From positions 1 to 64,000 of the forward strand of contig VKHL01000044.1 in assembly GCA_015146655.1 (NCBI GenBank): a stretch of 64,000 nt of DNA, given 5' to 3'. The translations under genes were made by a program, and so were the position numbers. A model generated the notes under the pieces. The model worked only from the letters and a program-made list of their open reading frames with translations. It did not search any database and was not told where the DNA came from. Positions 46,889 through 56,649 of the stretch are shown here, one piece after another. The stretch comes from Ochromonas danica. Taxonomy: Eukaryota > Sar > Chrysophyceae > Chromulinales > Chromulinaceae. Position 1 is the first letter of the stretch. Each line of letters opens with the position of its first letter.

Positions 46889-47509
46889 AATTTCATCGAA
46901 TTTTGAATAAAACGTATTAATGTTTGTTGTAAGAAAATCTCCTTTTCTTGTGGTTGATCAAAATGAATTAATTGTGATGTTATGATATTTTTATTTAAAG
47001 GATCATTGGAGATGAGTTTAATTTGATTACTAGAACCTATATAGAGTGTATCAGGAATAGGAATTGTTAATGGTGGACCTTTACCAAAATGTTTCCAAAA
47101 ATTACATCCTGGTTTAACAGGTCCAACTTCATCATCTTCATAGAGTTGATCTGATAAGATCTCATCTAAGTTTAACTAGAAATTGAAGGTAAATAATATA
47201 GAAGATTAAGATTAGATAGGTAGGTATCATCATCATTCATTAGCATATATTTGATAAATCAAATAGAGGTATTAAATACTGTATATTAGTATGCGGTATA
47301 ATAGAGGTATAGTATATATATAGACAGACAAGTAGTGTAATCTATATCTTGTTAGCATATACAATATAGTTTCTATAGTAGATGTCAACTATCTAGTGTC
47401 TATTCTATGTCTATCGTGTCGACGGGATATATCAAATGTGCAGAGGTGGTCGTGATGGTGTAAAAGGAAAGAAGTAGATGAGACTAACCTTGGCAAATGT
47501 CTTTATCAT
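40689..47509 (-). CDS. Very large low-complexity protein of unknown function (4 exons)
   Basis: I join four exons in consistent phase: 47509-47489 (21 nt, MIKTFAK), 47175-45554, 45432-45354 and 45248-40689, for 2,093 aa. Folded-looking parts include the N-terminus (GCNFWKHFGKGPPLTIPIP, RRPSIYRLFWKRGSGVMG), the start of exon 4 (TRVSSTVLDIPIQYIAQL, LPLFISEAVVDFIKDDNGKW) and a Cys-bearing MCCLCGLYYLS that could bind zinc. The rest is broken up by runs of Thr, Gly, Gln, Asp and Ser encoded by trinucleotide repeats. A coiled-coil segment lies at about 42430-42520 (IRKEKEARQEILHQRKIAEE). I do not recognise the family. The folded pieces suggest a real conserved protein with repeat-expanded linkers. 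Confidence 0.75.
42217..42252. repeat. ATC/GAT trinucleotide tract (poly-Asp)
   Basis: A run of ATC triplets on the plus strand that codes for consecutive Asp in the large minus-strand protein. Confidence 0.7.
43097..43131. repeat. TTG trinucleotide tract (poly-Gln)
   Basis: About eleven consecutive TTG triplets, read as CAA on the minus strand and coding for poly-Gln in the large protein. Confidence 0.8.
45510..45537. repeat. AAAGT pentanucleotide repeat in an intron
   Basis: Five consecutive AAAGT units just 3' of the exon end at 45554, within the intron between exons 2 and 3 of the large minus-strand gene. Confidence 0.75.
46410..46455. repeat. CCT trinucleotide tract (poly-Gly)
   Basis: A CCT/CCA run encoding about 13-15 Gly in the large protein. 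A shorter sister tract lies at about 45917-45938. Confidence 0.75.
46849..46890. repeat. TTG trinucleotide tract (poly-Thr)
   Basis: TGT/TTG triplets on the plus strand, read as ACA in a different frame from the Gln tract, encode 14 consecutive Thr. The same motif is therefore used for Gln in one place and Thr in another. Confidence 0.75.
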
Positions 47510-47861
47510 CTTCCTAGTCCTCGTTACTCACTTCAGAGCATTCTCTTTGCTTTCTGTTTTATTAATTGTTTTATTATTATTTTTCTTTCAACGATCCCAA
47601 GGAGGAGAAATTTCGACCGTTTTTCGGCTCAAAAATAGAAACAGCTTTTTACCTGCTGTCTCTGACATTGCATAAACGCGTTTCTATATTTAGACCGTTA
47701 ATTTAAAGCGAGAACGACAGCAGAGGCCGTTTCCCCGCAGAGAGAAGGTTGCAACGGTTTGGTTTATAGTCTACAACAACAGAGCTGTGTGAAGTAGTGC
47801 TAGTCTTAGTCTATATACTCTTCCCACTGATAGTGACCTTGATCTGAGACCTTGTTAGAAG
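47510..47861. promoter_or_regulatory. Divergent promoter region between two large low-complexity genes
   Basis: 352 bp separate the two ATGs. It contains a TTTTTCGG/CCGTTT-rich stretch near 47615-47745. Assigned by orientation only. Confidence 0.35.
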
Positions 47862-50696
47862 ATGGAGGATAGTGAAGATTATTATGATTCAGACTTTGAA
47901 GAATCTTATGCAAGTGCTGAGTTTGAGCCTTTAACACCTTCACTACCTTCTTCTCCTGCTAAACCCTTATCTCCTCCTAGGAGTAGAACAATACCTACAA
48001 GAGATGAAGAGAAGACTATAATAAACTTACCTGTATCAGAAGCTATCACAACTTCTGATAAACACAAAAACAATAATAACAACAATAATGACAATAACAA
48101 CAATAATAATGATGATGTTGACGATGATAATGATGGAGATGAAGACCATAACCATATCACTGGTATAACTAATAGTAAAAGTTATACTAGCAAGAGTGAT
48201 GACCAGTCAGAACACACTACTGTTGTGTCTCATAGCAACCGTGGCAGTGCTACCACTCCAAACAGTGGTCATGCTAGTGGAACCTCCTTACTCAACTTGT
48301 TTCTCAGTGCTGTGCCTATTGAAACACAGGTATATGAGTCAGCAGATTTCCCACTTTCAGCAGAAGAGAAGGAAGATGAAGGAATGGTAATCATACCACC
48401 AATCTCTCATAATAGTGTCCCCAGCTTGCCTCTGTCCGTTGAAGAGGAGGAAGAAGAAGAAGATGATGAAGAGGAGGTAGCACTAGAAGAGACTAAAGAG
48501 GAAGAAGTACCAGAGAAAGAACATGAGCAAGAGGAAGGAGAAGGAGTGCTAGAAGAGCAGGTAGAAGAAACTACACGACGTCATCGTATTAATGTGATTC
48601 CAGATGATGAAGATGATGATGATGATGAAGATGATCAAGAAGATGGTTATGGTTATGATGATGATTTCTATGAATCAGCTAATGATCTAGAAGATGATGA
48701 TGATGATGATGATGATGAAGGATTAGATGATCATCATATTGTCGGCAAGATTCAAGATGATTCTATTCATCAAGCTACTATTGTTACAGAAGTGATTGAT
48801 CTTAGTGATGGACCTAATCTAGCAGAAATGTCATCTCTTACCTTACCAGCTGAAGATTCTACTGTAGTTCATTCTTTACGACCAGATCATGATCTTCATA
48901 CTACTAAACCACAGAGGAAATCTTCTCAACAGACGGAAACAATAGAACAAGATAATAAAGGAAAGAAGAAGAAGCAGCAGAAGCAAATGCTATTACCACC
49001 AACAGGAGCAGCAGGAGGAGGAGGGAAACATAATAAATCATCTGTGAGTCATAATACAAAGAAAACAAATAATAATACTATTACTAATAATAATATTACT
49101 AGTAGTGCGATAGAAGGAGGAAGAGGTGGATATCGTAATGTTTCAAAAGACAATAAATCAATTGATTCATCTAGTATTATATCATCTGCAAGAAAGAAAC
49201 CAGTAGTGTCAGTAGGAGGAATAGCTAATGCAGGAATTGCAGTAACCACAGCAACAACAGCAGTGGCAGCACCAGTGGCAGCAGTAACCACAGCTACAGT
49301 AACAACAGTAACAGCACCAGTAATAGCAGTGGGTAGTTCTGTTAGTACAGGTGTGGAAGAGAAAAAGATCAAACGTCCACCTGCTATACCATTACCAAAA
49401 CAATCCATCACAAAAGGTAGTAGTGGTATTAATAACAATAACAATAACAATAACAATAACAATAACAATAACAATACTACTAATAATAATAGTAATAATG
49501 CTCCTAGTCCTATTCATGGACATTGTATGGAGAAAGTAGAGAATAATAAGATGATACTAGAAGGTAGTGAATTTGCAGGGATTATGAGTCATCATCATCA
49601 ACGACCTATTATATCATCTATTGCTGCTTCTATACAACATCATCCAAATGAAATACATCGTCAATTAAAAGTTATGACAAAGAAATATGAACAATGTCGA
49701 AAAGAAAATTGGACCCTCTTACAAAAATTAGATGAAATGAAATATCAAGAAACAATGATAAAATTTACTAATGAAATAAAAGAACGTGATGATCGTATTT
49801 TAGCATTACAAACAGAAAATACAAGTTTAAGACAAGTAATAAGATATCAAGAAAAACATTTAATTCATCAAGAAATAGAAAAAGAACATGAAACAGAATA
49901 TCAATCAAGTGAACGTAATTTAGATGTTATACTATCACAAATGAGAAGATTACGAACAAAATATACTGTACAACAACGTACATTAACAGATTATGAAGAA
50001 TATAATAAAGAATTATCAGATCGTATTGAAAAATTACGTAATAAGAATAAAAGTTTACGAAGATTTAAAGATCAAATTATGATGAAGAAGTTAAATATTC
50101 TTCCTTCACCTGTTGTTAATGGTGATCATTCACCTAATGGTGCTGCTGCTACTGGTGGTGGTTGTAGTGGTAGTGGTAGTGGTAGTAATGGACGAGGTGA
50201 CTCTAATGGTATAGAAGAAAGTAAACTGCATGAGAATAAGCGTGCAATAGCTTTAGAGAAAAGTCAACAATCAATGATTGCTATCTTACAACGAGAAGCA
50301 ATAAAATTAAAACAAACTATTGAATTACAAGGACAACAACAAAAGAAACTTGAAGGAGAATTAAATAAAAGAGAAAGTTTTATTCAAATTCAAATTCATC
50401 AATTAAAAGATTTAAAGAAGAAATATGAAGATTTGAATGAAGTACATAAAGAATTAATGATTGTCTTTACTACATTGACTAAAGAACGACCTGTTATTGT
50501 CAAACCTAAACCTCCTTCACCATCACCACTACTACCACCACAAGTGATTATCAATCCTGTGACTCTTCCTATACAGCCCAAGAGTGCTATTTTGGCTAAT
50601 GATGATGATAACGATGCAGAAGAGGAGGAAGGTATTGAAGTTCATTCTTCATCGGATATGACATTTCTAACGAGTCATAATCCTACGACATTTTAA
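47862..50696 (+). CDS. Acidic, Asn-rich coiled-coil protein of unknown function
   Basis: A 944-aa intronless protein. The N-terminus MEDSEDYYDSDFEESYASAE is very acidic. Residues 80-300 are dominated by Asp/Glu/Asn runs. A second low-complexity region (Thr/Val/Ala, then poly-Asn near 49434-49492) covers residues about 380-560. A clean coiled coil begins near residue 600 (KKYEQCRKENWTLLQKLDEM, ALQTENTSLRQVIRYQEKHL) and resumes at about 790-880, separated by a Gly/Ser spacer. The ENxSLRxxxRYQEK pattern is faintly reminiscent of lebercilin-type ciliary proteins, but I would not name it on that alone. It is head to head with the other giant low-complexity gene. Confidence 0.7.
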   Translation: MEDSEDYYDSDFEESYASAEFEPLTPSLPSSPAKPLSPPRSRTIPTRDEEKTIINLPVSEAITTSDKHKNNNNNNNDNNNNNNDDVDDDNDGDEDHNHITGITNSKSYTSKSDDQSEHTTVVSHSNRGSATTPNSGHASGTSLLNLFLSAVPIETQVYESADFPLSAEEKEDEGMVIIPPISHNSVPSLPLSVEEEEEEEDDEEEVALEETKEEEVPEKEHEQEEGEGVLEEQVEETTRRHRINVIPDDEDDDDDEDDQEDGYGYDDDFYESANDLEDDDDDDDDEGLDDHHIVGKIQDDSIHQATIVTEVIDLSDGPNLAEMSSLTLPAEDSTVVHSLRPDHDLHTTKPQRKSSQQTETIEQDNKGKKKKQQKQMLLPPTGAAGGGGKHNKSSVSHNTKKTNNNTITNNNITSSAIEGGRGGYRNVSKDNKSIDSSSIISSARKKPVVSVGGIANAGIAVTTATTAVAAPVAAVTTATVTTVTAPVIAVGSSVSTGVEEKKIKRPPAIPLPKQSITKGSSGINNNNNNNNNNNNNNNTTNNNSNNAPSPIHGHCMEKVENNKMILEGSEFAGIMSHHHQRPIISSIAASIQHHPNEIHRQLKVMTKKYEQCRKENWTLLQKLDEMKYQETMIKFTNEIKERDDRILALQTENTSLRQVIRYQEKHLIHQEIEKEHETEYQSSERNLDVILSQMRRLRTKYTVQQRTLTDYEEYNKELSDRIEKLRNKNKSLRRFKDQIMMKKLNILPSPVVNGDHSPNGAAATGGGCSGSGSGSNGRGDSNGIEESKLHENKRAIALEKSQQSMIAILQREAIKLKQTIELQGQQQKKLEGELNKRESFIQIQIHQLKDLKKKYEDLNEVHKELMIVFTTLTKERPVIVKPKPPSPSPLLPPQVIINPVTLPIQPKSAILANDDDNDAEEEEGIEVHSSSDMTFLTSHNPTTF
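49434..49492. repeat. AAC/AAT tract (poly-Asn)
   Basis: Alternating AACAAT units encode about 15 consecutive Asn, then a Thr/Asn/Ser mix, in the plus-strand acidic protein. Confidence 0.8.
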
Positions 50697-51606
50697 TCTT
50701 ATCTTCTTCTCTTTTATATGTGTGATGATTGTTTATACTATATACTATAGTATATATTAACATTGATATTGTTTCAACATCGTGAAAGCTTGCTTTTAAA
50801 CTATAATTGATATATTGAGGATATTCTTCCATGACTGCTGTGAGTAACATTGAACTTGTTGTTCTCTTACGGTGGTGATGGATAAGTGAGCAAGTACACT
50901 AGTACACTGTTACCGAGCTGTACCTTTGCCCATCTCCTTCACTGTCAGATACTCTACTAGTATCAGACAAGATGCAAAACAAGAAGCTAGCTTTGATGGT
51001 CTCAGGCTTATGTTACAGGTATGTATCTACCTGTATAAACTTGCCCATGATCATCGTGCTCCGCAGATGGGATTGCCCCCATCTACCTTTAGCACATACC
51101 GTAGCAACTTATCGCTGTTACCTATGGGGTGCTATTGAAATGACCTCTTCCTCGCTATTAGAGTCTTTAAATTGAGGTTATCTTATTTGTGTCTCTTTGT
51201 CGCATTATTAGGCGATGCAAGAGACCTCGATGAGACTGTAGCACAAATCTTATGAACTCCACAAACAGTTGCAGTCTAACTCTACCTCCTCCTCTTCGAT
51301 GTGCACAAGGAAGTGCAACGCTGTCGAAAGCATACCTTGTGGTTGGCTAATGATGACATTGATAGTGAAGTGGAAGAGAGAAAGAAGCAACAGCAACAGG
51401 AGGATGTTACCATTGTGATGCTCTTTCTTTCCTTCAAGTGAAGACCTTAACCCTTCCCTTGACTTCAGCTGAAGTCTACCAGACGATCTATTTACCTTAA
51501 GCACAACTATTGGACATGATAGCAATCAATGCTTTATTACACTTTATCGGGTATGTCTCTCTTTGCTTTACAATAAGAAAATAGATTGTTCTAACCTAAC
51601 AAGACA
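50697..51606. other. Intergenic region with a possible cryptic exon
   Basis: 910 bp with no secure gene. A plus-strand stretch at 51283-51441 reads as FDVHKEVQRCRKHTLWLAND followed by an acidic/Gln-rich tail and a stop; this looks protein-like and may be the last exon of an unrecognised or decayed gene. No upstream exon could be joined with confidence. Confidence 0.3.
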
Positions 51607-52671
51607 TCATTCTTCCCCCACCACTTCTTCTTCTTCTTCCTTAACAGAATCATCTTCATCTTCATCATCATACTCATCATCATACTCAGAATCTAACTCA
51701 CCATCTGCTGCATAGCCATTCTTCTGGACACAGTCATCATCATCCTCGAAATACTTCTCAGTTTTGCGCATACGCCTAAACGTCGCCAAACACAAATACA
51801 GTGCCATCACACTGCACAATAACAAAAATGTCAAACCAATCCCCGCAAGCAAAAGAAACCCTTCAAATGCTCCACCATTATCACTCATAGCAATAACACC
51901 GCTCGAAGTATCACCAGCACCAAAAGAAGGAGAAGGTGTGAAATGAAAACTTGACGGAAACCTTGACGGTTGACTTGACGGTTGAACAAACAGTAAACTG
52001 GAAGTACCAACACTAGGTTCTCCACTGGGATGCCATGAAGGCATAGCAGTTGGGTGAGCACTAGGCTCTCCACTTGGTAGACTGCTTGGATGACCACTAG
52101 GTTCAACAGAGGGCTGCCCAGAAGGTTGACTGGATGGAACAGTAGTTGGATGAACACTAGGTTCTCCACTGGGATGCCATGAAGGCATAGCAGTTGGGTG
52201 AGCACTAGGCTCTCCACTTGGTAGACTGCTTGGATGACCACTAGGTTCAACAGAGGGCTGCCCAGAAGGTTGACTGGATGGAACAGTAGTTGGATGAACA
52301 CTAGGTTCTCCACTGGGATGCCATGAAGGCATAGCAGTTGGGTGAGCACTAGGCTCTCCACTTGGTAGACTGCTTGGNNNNNNNNNNNNNNNNNNNNNNN
52401 NNNNNNNNNNNNNNNNNNNNNNGGTGGGAGAGGACGTAGGTTGGCTGCTCGGTTGCCGAGAGGGTAGACTTGTAGGGTAGTACAAACGCGTGAAGAAGAC
52501 AGAGGGGTAGTCTGTCCAAATCGTGTTGGTACGAGATGGCTGCATGGAGGGTTGCGCGGTGGGAGAGGAGGTGGGACTTTCTGATGGTTGTTGTTGAGGT
52601 GGTGTTGACAGTGCTTTTTTTGGTATGGTTCCAACAATGATTAGCAGAGATAAGATCCAAACCAGTTCCAT
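51607..52671 (-). CDS. Secreted/membrane protein with PS/PT-rich tandem repeats (contains assembly gap)
   Basis: A type I membrane protein: signal peptide (MELVWILSLLIIVGTIP), a long extracellular Pro/Ser/Thr-rich region, one transmembrane helix (FLLLAGIGLTFLLLCSVMAL) and an acidic cytoplasmic tail (YDDEYDDEDEDDSVKEEEEE). The repeats follow a four-residue pattern of PS-x-x and PT-x-x (for example PSSQPSGQPSVEPSGH), organised as 48-residue units. Such PS/PT repeats are frequent in surface and adhesion-type proteins of ochrophytes and are probably heavily O-glycosylated. The gap of 45 N at 52378-52422 lies in the repeat, so true length and continuity of frame are unknown; the listed frame is open through it. 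No folded ectodomain is present. Confidence 0.8.
   Translation of the reverse strand: MELVWILSLLIIVGTIPKKALSTPPQQQPSESPTSSPTAQPSMQPSRTNTIWTDYPSVFFTRLYYPTSLPSRQPSSQPTSSPTXXXXXXXXXXXXXXXPSSLPSGEPSAHPTAMPSWHPSGEPSVHPTTVPSSQPSGQPSVEPSGHPSSLPSGEPSAHPTAMPSWHPSGEPSVHPTTVPSSQPSGQPSVEPSGHPSSLPSGEPSAHPTAMPSWHPSGEPSVGTSSLLFVQPSSQPSRFPSSFHFTPSPSFGAGDTSSGVIAMSDNGGAFEGFLLLAGIGLTFLLLCSVMALYLCLATFRRMRKTEKYFEDDDDCVQKNGYAADGELDSEYDDEYDDEDEDDSVKEEEEEVVGEE
52016..52377. repeat. 144-bp coding tandem repeat
   Basis: Copies begin near 52016, 52160 and 52304 with almost no sequence difference over full units. The third copy runs into the assembly gap. Each unit encodes 48 residues. Confidence 0.85.
52378..52422. 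other. Assembly gap (45 N)
   Basis: Runs of N inside the 144-bp repeat array, most likely because the assembler could not resolve near-identical copies. The size may be nominal. Confidence 0.98.
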
Positions 52672-53063
52672 TGATTGATTTTGTCTTCTGAAGTTGCTTG
52701 GGCTTTCACAAGGATTTTATTGTGCTGGTCTTGAGGTTCACATTCCGCTCCGGGGCATTGTCCGACCTTTGCCATCGGTCATGCAGTTTACTTCACTTCC
52801 CATCCTCAACACTAACGTTAACAGGCAGGCGGTTAGACTACCTAATATCTCCCATGAGATTGACACCAATAGAGCAATGTGATACTTTTCCACAGAAGAG
52901 AAGAGGAATAAAGGACATCATCATCAATAACTTGTGAAAAACAACAGATTCTTGGGATTGACACTGCAAAACCACCCTGACAACACCTTCTAAAAATACA
53001 TTCTATATTTTGTCCTTTCTCCCCGTCTCTGTCTCTCCATCCCTCCTCACTCCTCCTTAGCTT
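52672..53063. other. Intergenic upstream of the PS/PT-repeat gene
   Basis: About 390 bp. It holds the promoter of the minus-strand repeat protein by position. Short open frames have no protein-like character. Confidence 0.5.
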
Positions 53064-53358
53064 TTATATATCGCCTCTTGCGGATCTAATGGTATCAATA
53101 TCTCCAATCGTTTTACATCCTGTGGTGAGATGTCGCACTTGAGGGAAAGACTTCAACTTCACACCCACATTGCTCCATTTCAAATCATGGTACTCATATT
53201 GGAAAATTACTTATTAATTATTCAAATATAGTAGATAGTTATGGAATGAAGTCGCACTTGCCATTATACCACTGTATCTCAAGCTCCGACACTAAGTTGC
53301 AAGCCCATGGAATATTGCAATCCAGCCACAAATAATGTCCAAAAGCAAGATCATTTAC
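53064..53358 (-). CDS. C-terminal coding segment of an unrecognised gene (two exons, 5' part not found)
   Basis: The minus strand shows a protein-like segment that starts just after an acceptor (ATATAG) at 53359. Exon 53358-53262 reads VNDLAFGHYLWLDCNIPWAC and LVSELEIQWYN. A 52-nt intron with a GC-AG border (GCAAGT donor) joins in phase to exon 53209-53064, reading IFQYEYHDLKWSNVGVKLKS then TGCKTIGDIDTIRSARGDI and a stop. Composition, lack of simple repeats and consistent phase support real coding. No upstream exon was found in the 330 bp before the next gene, so this is either the end of a gene with tiny 5' exons or a truncated relic. Family not recognised. Confidence 0.5.
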
Positions 53359-53692
53359 CTATATAATGATTAGTAAATTGAACTGTAGGCTTAGATTTGA
53401 TAGATGGAGCATTATTACAAGAAAGTCATATGGTGATGGAATGTCATCGTGTCAATGACATAAATGTGTCAACTAAGCTAAATATGGCTCAATAACAACA
53501 CTAAACAAACACACATCAAACAAAGTCATGTAATGTCATGTAGGCAGGTCGAAGGGAGGTTAGCTTAGCTTTACAACGGGGTAGTAGGTCTAGGTAGGTT
53601 ACAGCTGTTTGATTGATGAAGCATTTGCACTTGCACTCTCTCTCTCACACTCCTTTATTATCCACTAACTCACTCAATCCCACTCTTAGTGC
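53359..53692. other. Intergenic, AT-rich
   Basis: No convincing exon on either strand. GTCAATGACAT/ATGTCATG motifs recur but without a clear period. It should contain the missing 5' exons of the 53-kb gene if that gene is intact. Confidence 0.4.
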
Positions 53693-54619
53693 TTAAATTA
53701 GTTCACGATCCTTTCGTACATAAATATGACGGCCATCAAATATGGTTTCATTCAATTCGGCGACAGCTCTCGTAGCATCTTCTGCGTTCTCGTACTCAAC
53801 AAACCCATAGCCTTTCGAACGACCCGAAGCATCCAAGGCCACATCAGCTCTCAAAACTGGACCAATAGTTTTGAAATGGTCCTTTAGATCCCGCCCGGTC
53901 ACAGAGAAAGGTAGTTGACCAACATAGAGGCGCTTGGGCACGATGGTCTGCTTGATCATAGACACTAAGCTACCATGATCATCCAAACGTAAACGGATGG
54001 CACGGCCACCAACGAGATGGCCGTTGAGATTGTTCACTGCGGCGATGGCATCGTTGTCGTGGGCGAACTTTGCCACACCAAGTTGACCCTCAGCTCCTGC
54101 TTGTTGAAAGACGTTCACATGCTTCACAGCGCCAATTTTCTTCATCAAGTCCTTCAAGTCTTGCCAACTGATGCCGTCGGGCAGGTTATCGATAACGACC
54201 GTCTTGCTACTGCTGGCCGTGGGGCTGGAGGCATTATCACCCAAACTCACTCGTTTTGAAGCAGCCACACGATCCTCACGAAGGAACATCTTTCTGCCTT
54301 TCAATTCAGAGTCTTGTAATTTAGCTATGGCAGCAGCAGCTTCTTGCACAGAGTCAAACTCCACAATACCACAGCCTTTGGAACGACCATCAGGGAATTG
54401 CAAAATATCGGCACTTAATACATGTCCACCAATATGGTCTTTTAAATCTTGCCCTGATACCGACCATTCCAAGTTACCCACGTAGACACGACGAGAAGCA
54501 TCACTGCTATAGGGCGCAGAAGAACCTGCTACCATACGTGCTACACGACCACTAAGAGTCACTGCTCTCACATTCGTCGTGAAATAACGAACAGTGAATG
54601 AAACACGGTTAGAAAACAT
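53693..54619 (-). CDS. Three-RRM RNA-binding protein, probable mitochondrial
   Basis: A 308-aa intronless protein with three RNA recognition motifs. RRM1: RVYVGNLEWSV (RNP2) and KGCGIVEF (RNP1). RRM2: KTVVIDNLPDGI and LGVAKFAH, a degenerate RNP1. RRM3: RLYVGQLPFSV and KGYGFVEY. The N-terminus MFSNRVSFTVRYFTTNVRAV is Arg- and Ser/Thr-rich without acidic residues and fits a mitochondrial presequence. The first in-frame ATG is at 54619; the frame is open slightly upstream, but only from a TTG. Targets unknown; a role in organellar RNA processing is inference. Head to head with the GH172 gene. Confidence 0.88.
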   Translation of the reverse strand: MFSNRVSFTVRYFTTNVRAVTLSGRVARMVAGSSAPYSSDASRRVYVGNLEWSVSGQDLKDHIGGHVLSADILQFPDGRSKGCGIVEFDSVQEAAAAIAKLQDSELKGRKMFLREDRVAASKRVSLGDNASSPTASSSKTVVIDNLPDGISWQDLKDLMKKIGAVKHVNVFQQAGAEGQLGVAKFAHDNDAIAAVNNLNGHLVGGRAIRLRLDDHGSLVSMIKQTIVPKRLYVGQLPFSVTGRDLKDHFKTIGPVLRADVALDASGRSKGYGFVEYENAEDATRAVAELNETIFDGRHIYVRKDRELI

Positions 54620-54839
54620 AAACAAACGACCGCGCAGATGTTGATGAATCTGTATTTAATAATGTCCCCCACACGACATGCCCACCTGTTGCCGATTGGC
54701 AGAAGATTGAAAAAGTCGAAAATGAACGAGAAAAATGCCGAAAACTGCGAAAAAAACGGCTAAATGTACACAGCGTCAACTATTATTATGGTGCGTTGTA
54801 AGCAAATATGGCTTGTGGTACATTTTTAAAGCTGATGAA

Positions 54840-56649
54840 ATGTTCATCATTATCATCTTCTTGCTAATCATTGCTATTGCTTCTTCTGCTGCTTCGATTG
54901 AGAGTAATAAGAAAGATAATAAAAATAATCCTCCTTTACCATGTCCAAGCTATACAACCATAAAAGAATTTCACAATCTAATCACCTTACCAGAGGTAGC
55001 AGTACCTAATAAGATTTCCTTTCGCTCTTGTGTCTCTAGAAAAAGAGAGACTGTTGTGGCTAGTATTGAAGGACCAGGTTGTGTGAAGTAAGTTGATAAT
55101 ATGTCTCACTCATTCTTCATATCATTCTTAACATCATCTAAATATGTTATCCTCTATGACTGCTGGTAGATTGTTTTGGATTGTATTAGGTACTGGTAAT
55201 AAAGATCGACCTGAAAGATGTGTACGTACACAAGATGCTATGATGATGATATTACGTATCTATTATGATGATTCATCAACACCCAGTGTTGAAGCACCAC
55301 TTGGAGCTTTCTTTGGTATCTATCATAATCGTGAAGATAGTTGGGGTAATACAAAGTCAGGTTATGGTGCTGATAATAGTTTATTTAAGATTTCTGAAAA
55401 TGGTGCTTTTACTCTTATTGCACCATTACCTTTTGAAAAGAGAATCAAAATCACATTAGTAAATGAAGATCCACAAAATGTGTCCATGCGTGCTTGGGCA
55501 CAAGTAAGTTATGATATGTATGATCCAAATTGTCCATTTCCTGAAACGTTACGTTTTCAAGCTATTTATCGTATGGAAGATCGTCGTCAATTGAAATCAA
55601 TAGGTGAACTTCATGAATATAAACGATCTTATCATGTTGGTCATGCACGAGGTAGTGGTTATCTTCTTGGTTTTACATTAGGATTAACTATGAATGATAG
55701 AAATGATTTTTGGTTTCATAATGGTGCAGAGATTATTGTCCTAGATCATTCAACTAATCCACGTGTTTTAAAAGGTACAGGTGGAGAAGATTTGTTTGGA
55801 ACTTCATGTTTCTTTGAAAAGCATCATAATTTTCCAGATTGGGGATTTATGTATGGAAATAACAATGAGACTCTTTCAGCTTATCGTTGGTTTATTAGCC
55901 AATTTCGACTACCCTTTACTTCAGAGTTTAGTTTTGACTTTGGAGCATCAAGAGATTTTGTCCAGACAGTTTTATATTGGTATCAGCGTGGACCTGTACT
56001 AGCTCTTAATAAGCACTTACCTTCTTTAGCTCAACGATTTGGTGAGAGTACTACTGCTGATATTTCAAAAAATAATCCCATGTTACCCCCACCAACAGGT
56101 TTTATTTCATATTGGAATATTTCTCGAACAATGCCTATTGCTTTGTTTGAAAAAGCTATTGGACATCTTAGAGCTGCTCGTACGAATTATCGTTCTTTTC
56201 TTCGTCCAACTTTTGGATTTCTTAGTGTTGGAGAATATATTTTTACTTATCATACTAATGAAGGTTATCCCAAGGATGTCTTTTTATGGGCTCGAGGTAT
56301 CTATACTGTTCGACAACTTAAGCATTTAAGTAACCTCACTTTGTATGTTACTCATGATGATCCTTTGGTAGTTTATATCAACGGTCATATTGTCTATCGT
56401 GAAGTTAATTCACTCAGTGGATTCCATAGTTTTCGTGTTGATACTAAGAAGATGAAATTGGGGCAAAATGAATTCTTGGTACAGTTTGCGAATAGAGACA
56501 ATACGAATTCTCGTGCTTTCCTCTTTGGATTACAGTTGCACTTATCTGACCATCTTAGAAATGGAAGGTTAAGAAAGGTAATATATCAAAATGATCGACT
56601 TATTCAACAACGAGGTGTAGGAAAGTTAGGTGAACCTTGTACAAGATAA
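54840..56649 (+). CDS. DUF2961 / GH172-family glycoside hydrolase
   Basis: GH172 enzymes (formerly DUF2961) act on alpha-fructofuranosides and D-arabinofuranosides. Two exons, 54840-55087 and 55170-56649, give 575 aa. A signal peptide (MFIIIIFLLIIAIASSAAS) directs it to the secretory path. Family landmarks: EGPGCVKLFWIVL across the splice junction, LRIYYDDSSTPSVEAPLGAF, LPFEKRIKITLVNE and LKGTGGEDLFGTSCFF. The last contains the conserved Gly-Thr-Gly-x-Glu-Asp region that carries a catalytic acidic residue in characterised members. A C-terminal strand-rich domain (LTLYVTHDDPLVVYINGHIV) follows. An upstream ATG at 54735 would add a basic stretch before the signal peptide, so 54840 is preferred. 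The family is mostly bacterial and fungal; a secreted copy in an alga is notable. Substrate not determined. Confidence 0.85.
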
